DNA of 23,219 nucleotides from UBA9865 sp035647835 (GTDB lineage Bacteria; Bacillota; Dethiobacteria; Dethiobacterales; Dethiobacteraceae). How positions within the stretch are numbered: position 1 is the stretch's first letter; every line of letters begins with the position of its first letter. Below, piece by piece: positions 22,993 to 23,219 of the stretch. The stretch spans positions 1 through 23,219 of the forward strand of contig DASRMS010000179.1 in assembly GCA_035647835.1 (NCBI GenBank). The letters run 5' to 3'. Below the pieces are notes generated by a model. It ran no database searches. It saw only the letters and a program-made list of their open reading frames with translations, and was not told the DNA's origin. The position numbers and the translations under genes were made by a program.

Positions 22993-23219
22993 TTAGTTGA
23001 ATAAAAAGGCGCCAAAATAAGTCACAGTATTTTGCCCATTGACATATTTCATGCCGCAATCTCTGGCCAAAAGGGAAACATCAATGCAGTAGGCCTCCAC
23101 AGAGGAAACAGCCCGTTCTGGGAACCTACAAGGTTTATCTTCAATTAAAGCACAAACCTTACAGACATCACAGCCTCCCGCTGTAAGCATCAAAAAATCA
23201 CTATATTTTTCTTTTAATT
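22993..23219 (-). CDS. DUF2284 family metal-binding protein, C-terminal part (truncated by window end)
   Basis: The frame is open to the right edge, so only the last 75 or so residues are seen; no start codon should be assigned inside the window. The visible part has the cysteine cluster GGCDVCKVCA (C-x2-C-x2-C), then DKPCRFPE, AYCID and ARDCGMKY, and ends shortly after YVNGQNTVTYFGAFLF. This matches the predicted metal-binding DUF2284 family, found mostly in anaerobic bacteria and archaea. The cysteines probably hold an iron-sulfur cluster or zinc. The biochemical role is not known to me. It is followed by the long hairpin at 22918-22959 and is probably a separate unit from hslO. Confidence 0.85.
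   Translation of the reverse strand, partial: LKEKYSDFLMLTAGGCDVCKVCALIEDKPCRFPERAVSSVEAYCIDVSLLARDCGMKYVNGQNTVTYFGAFLFN

Noticed and set aside
1..23219. Mobile elements, CRISPR arrays, tRNA or rRNA genes
   Set aside because: I saw no transposase or integrase, no regularly spaced repeats, no cloverleaf or rRNA signatures on either strand by reading; a tool search could still find a diverged remnant.

Overview
The window looks like chromosome of a low-GC Firmicute, most likely an anaerobic member of the Clostridia; I cannot name the genus. The reasons are consensus sigma-A-type promoters (several TTGACA-like / N17 / TATAAT-like), strong Shine-Dalgarno sites with some TTG and GTG starts, a SAM-I riboswitch, Bacillus/Clostridium-like operon layouts (metNIQ, glnQHMP) and a DUF2284 protein typical of anaerobes. 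All genes but one lie on the minus strand. I see no insertion sequence, phage, CRISPR array, tRNA or rRNA.

Layout from left to right. 1-396: no protein gene; a possible short plus-strand transcript and a bidirectional terminator. 397-3220: methionine importer metN-metI-metQ (transcribed leftwards) with its promoter, SAM-I riboswitch and terminator. 3260-8145: a leftward operon of an ABC ATPase, a 1170-residue FtsX/MacB-type permease with a long coiled-coil ectodomain, and a TetR-family regulator, with a palindromic operator over the promoter. 8245-9526: the only plus-strand gene, an MFS transporter, divergent from that operon. 9639-13417: dipeptide/oligopeptide/nickel-type ABC importer (binding protein and two permeases, no ATPases). 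13518-16040: a membrane-bound PAS-GAF-PAS-GGDEF-HD-GYP cyclic-di-GMP enzyme. 16503-17830: a D,D-carboxypeptidase of the DacF/PBP5 group. 17891-21494: a polar amino acid ABC importer with the B. subtilis glnQHMP gene order and a long structured leader. 21625-22815: hslO (Hsp33) with a long leader. 22993-23219: the C-terminal part of a DUF2284 metal-binding protein cut by the window end.

The common theme is uptake and envelope function: three importers for methionine, peptides and amino acids, two probable exporters beside a TetR regulator, one wall-trimming enzyme and one c-di-GMP signalling enzyme. Regulation is well visible: the methionine operon is a textbook SAM off-switch with an explicit antiterminator, and both operons with a binding-protein gene followed by permease genes carry a long hairpin just after the binding-protein gene, which may set high binding-protein stoichiometry.

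I found no clearly novel protein system. The best candidate for something undescribed is the roughly 230-nt leader of the amino acid importer (about 21229-21459), which holds an early terminator-like hairpin and then a GC-rich, structured block I cannot match to a riboswitch class I know.
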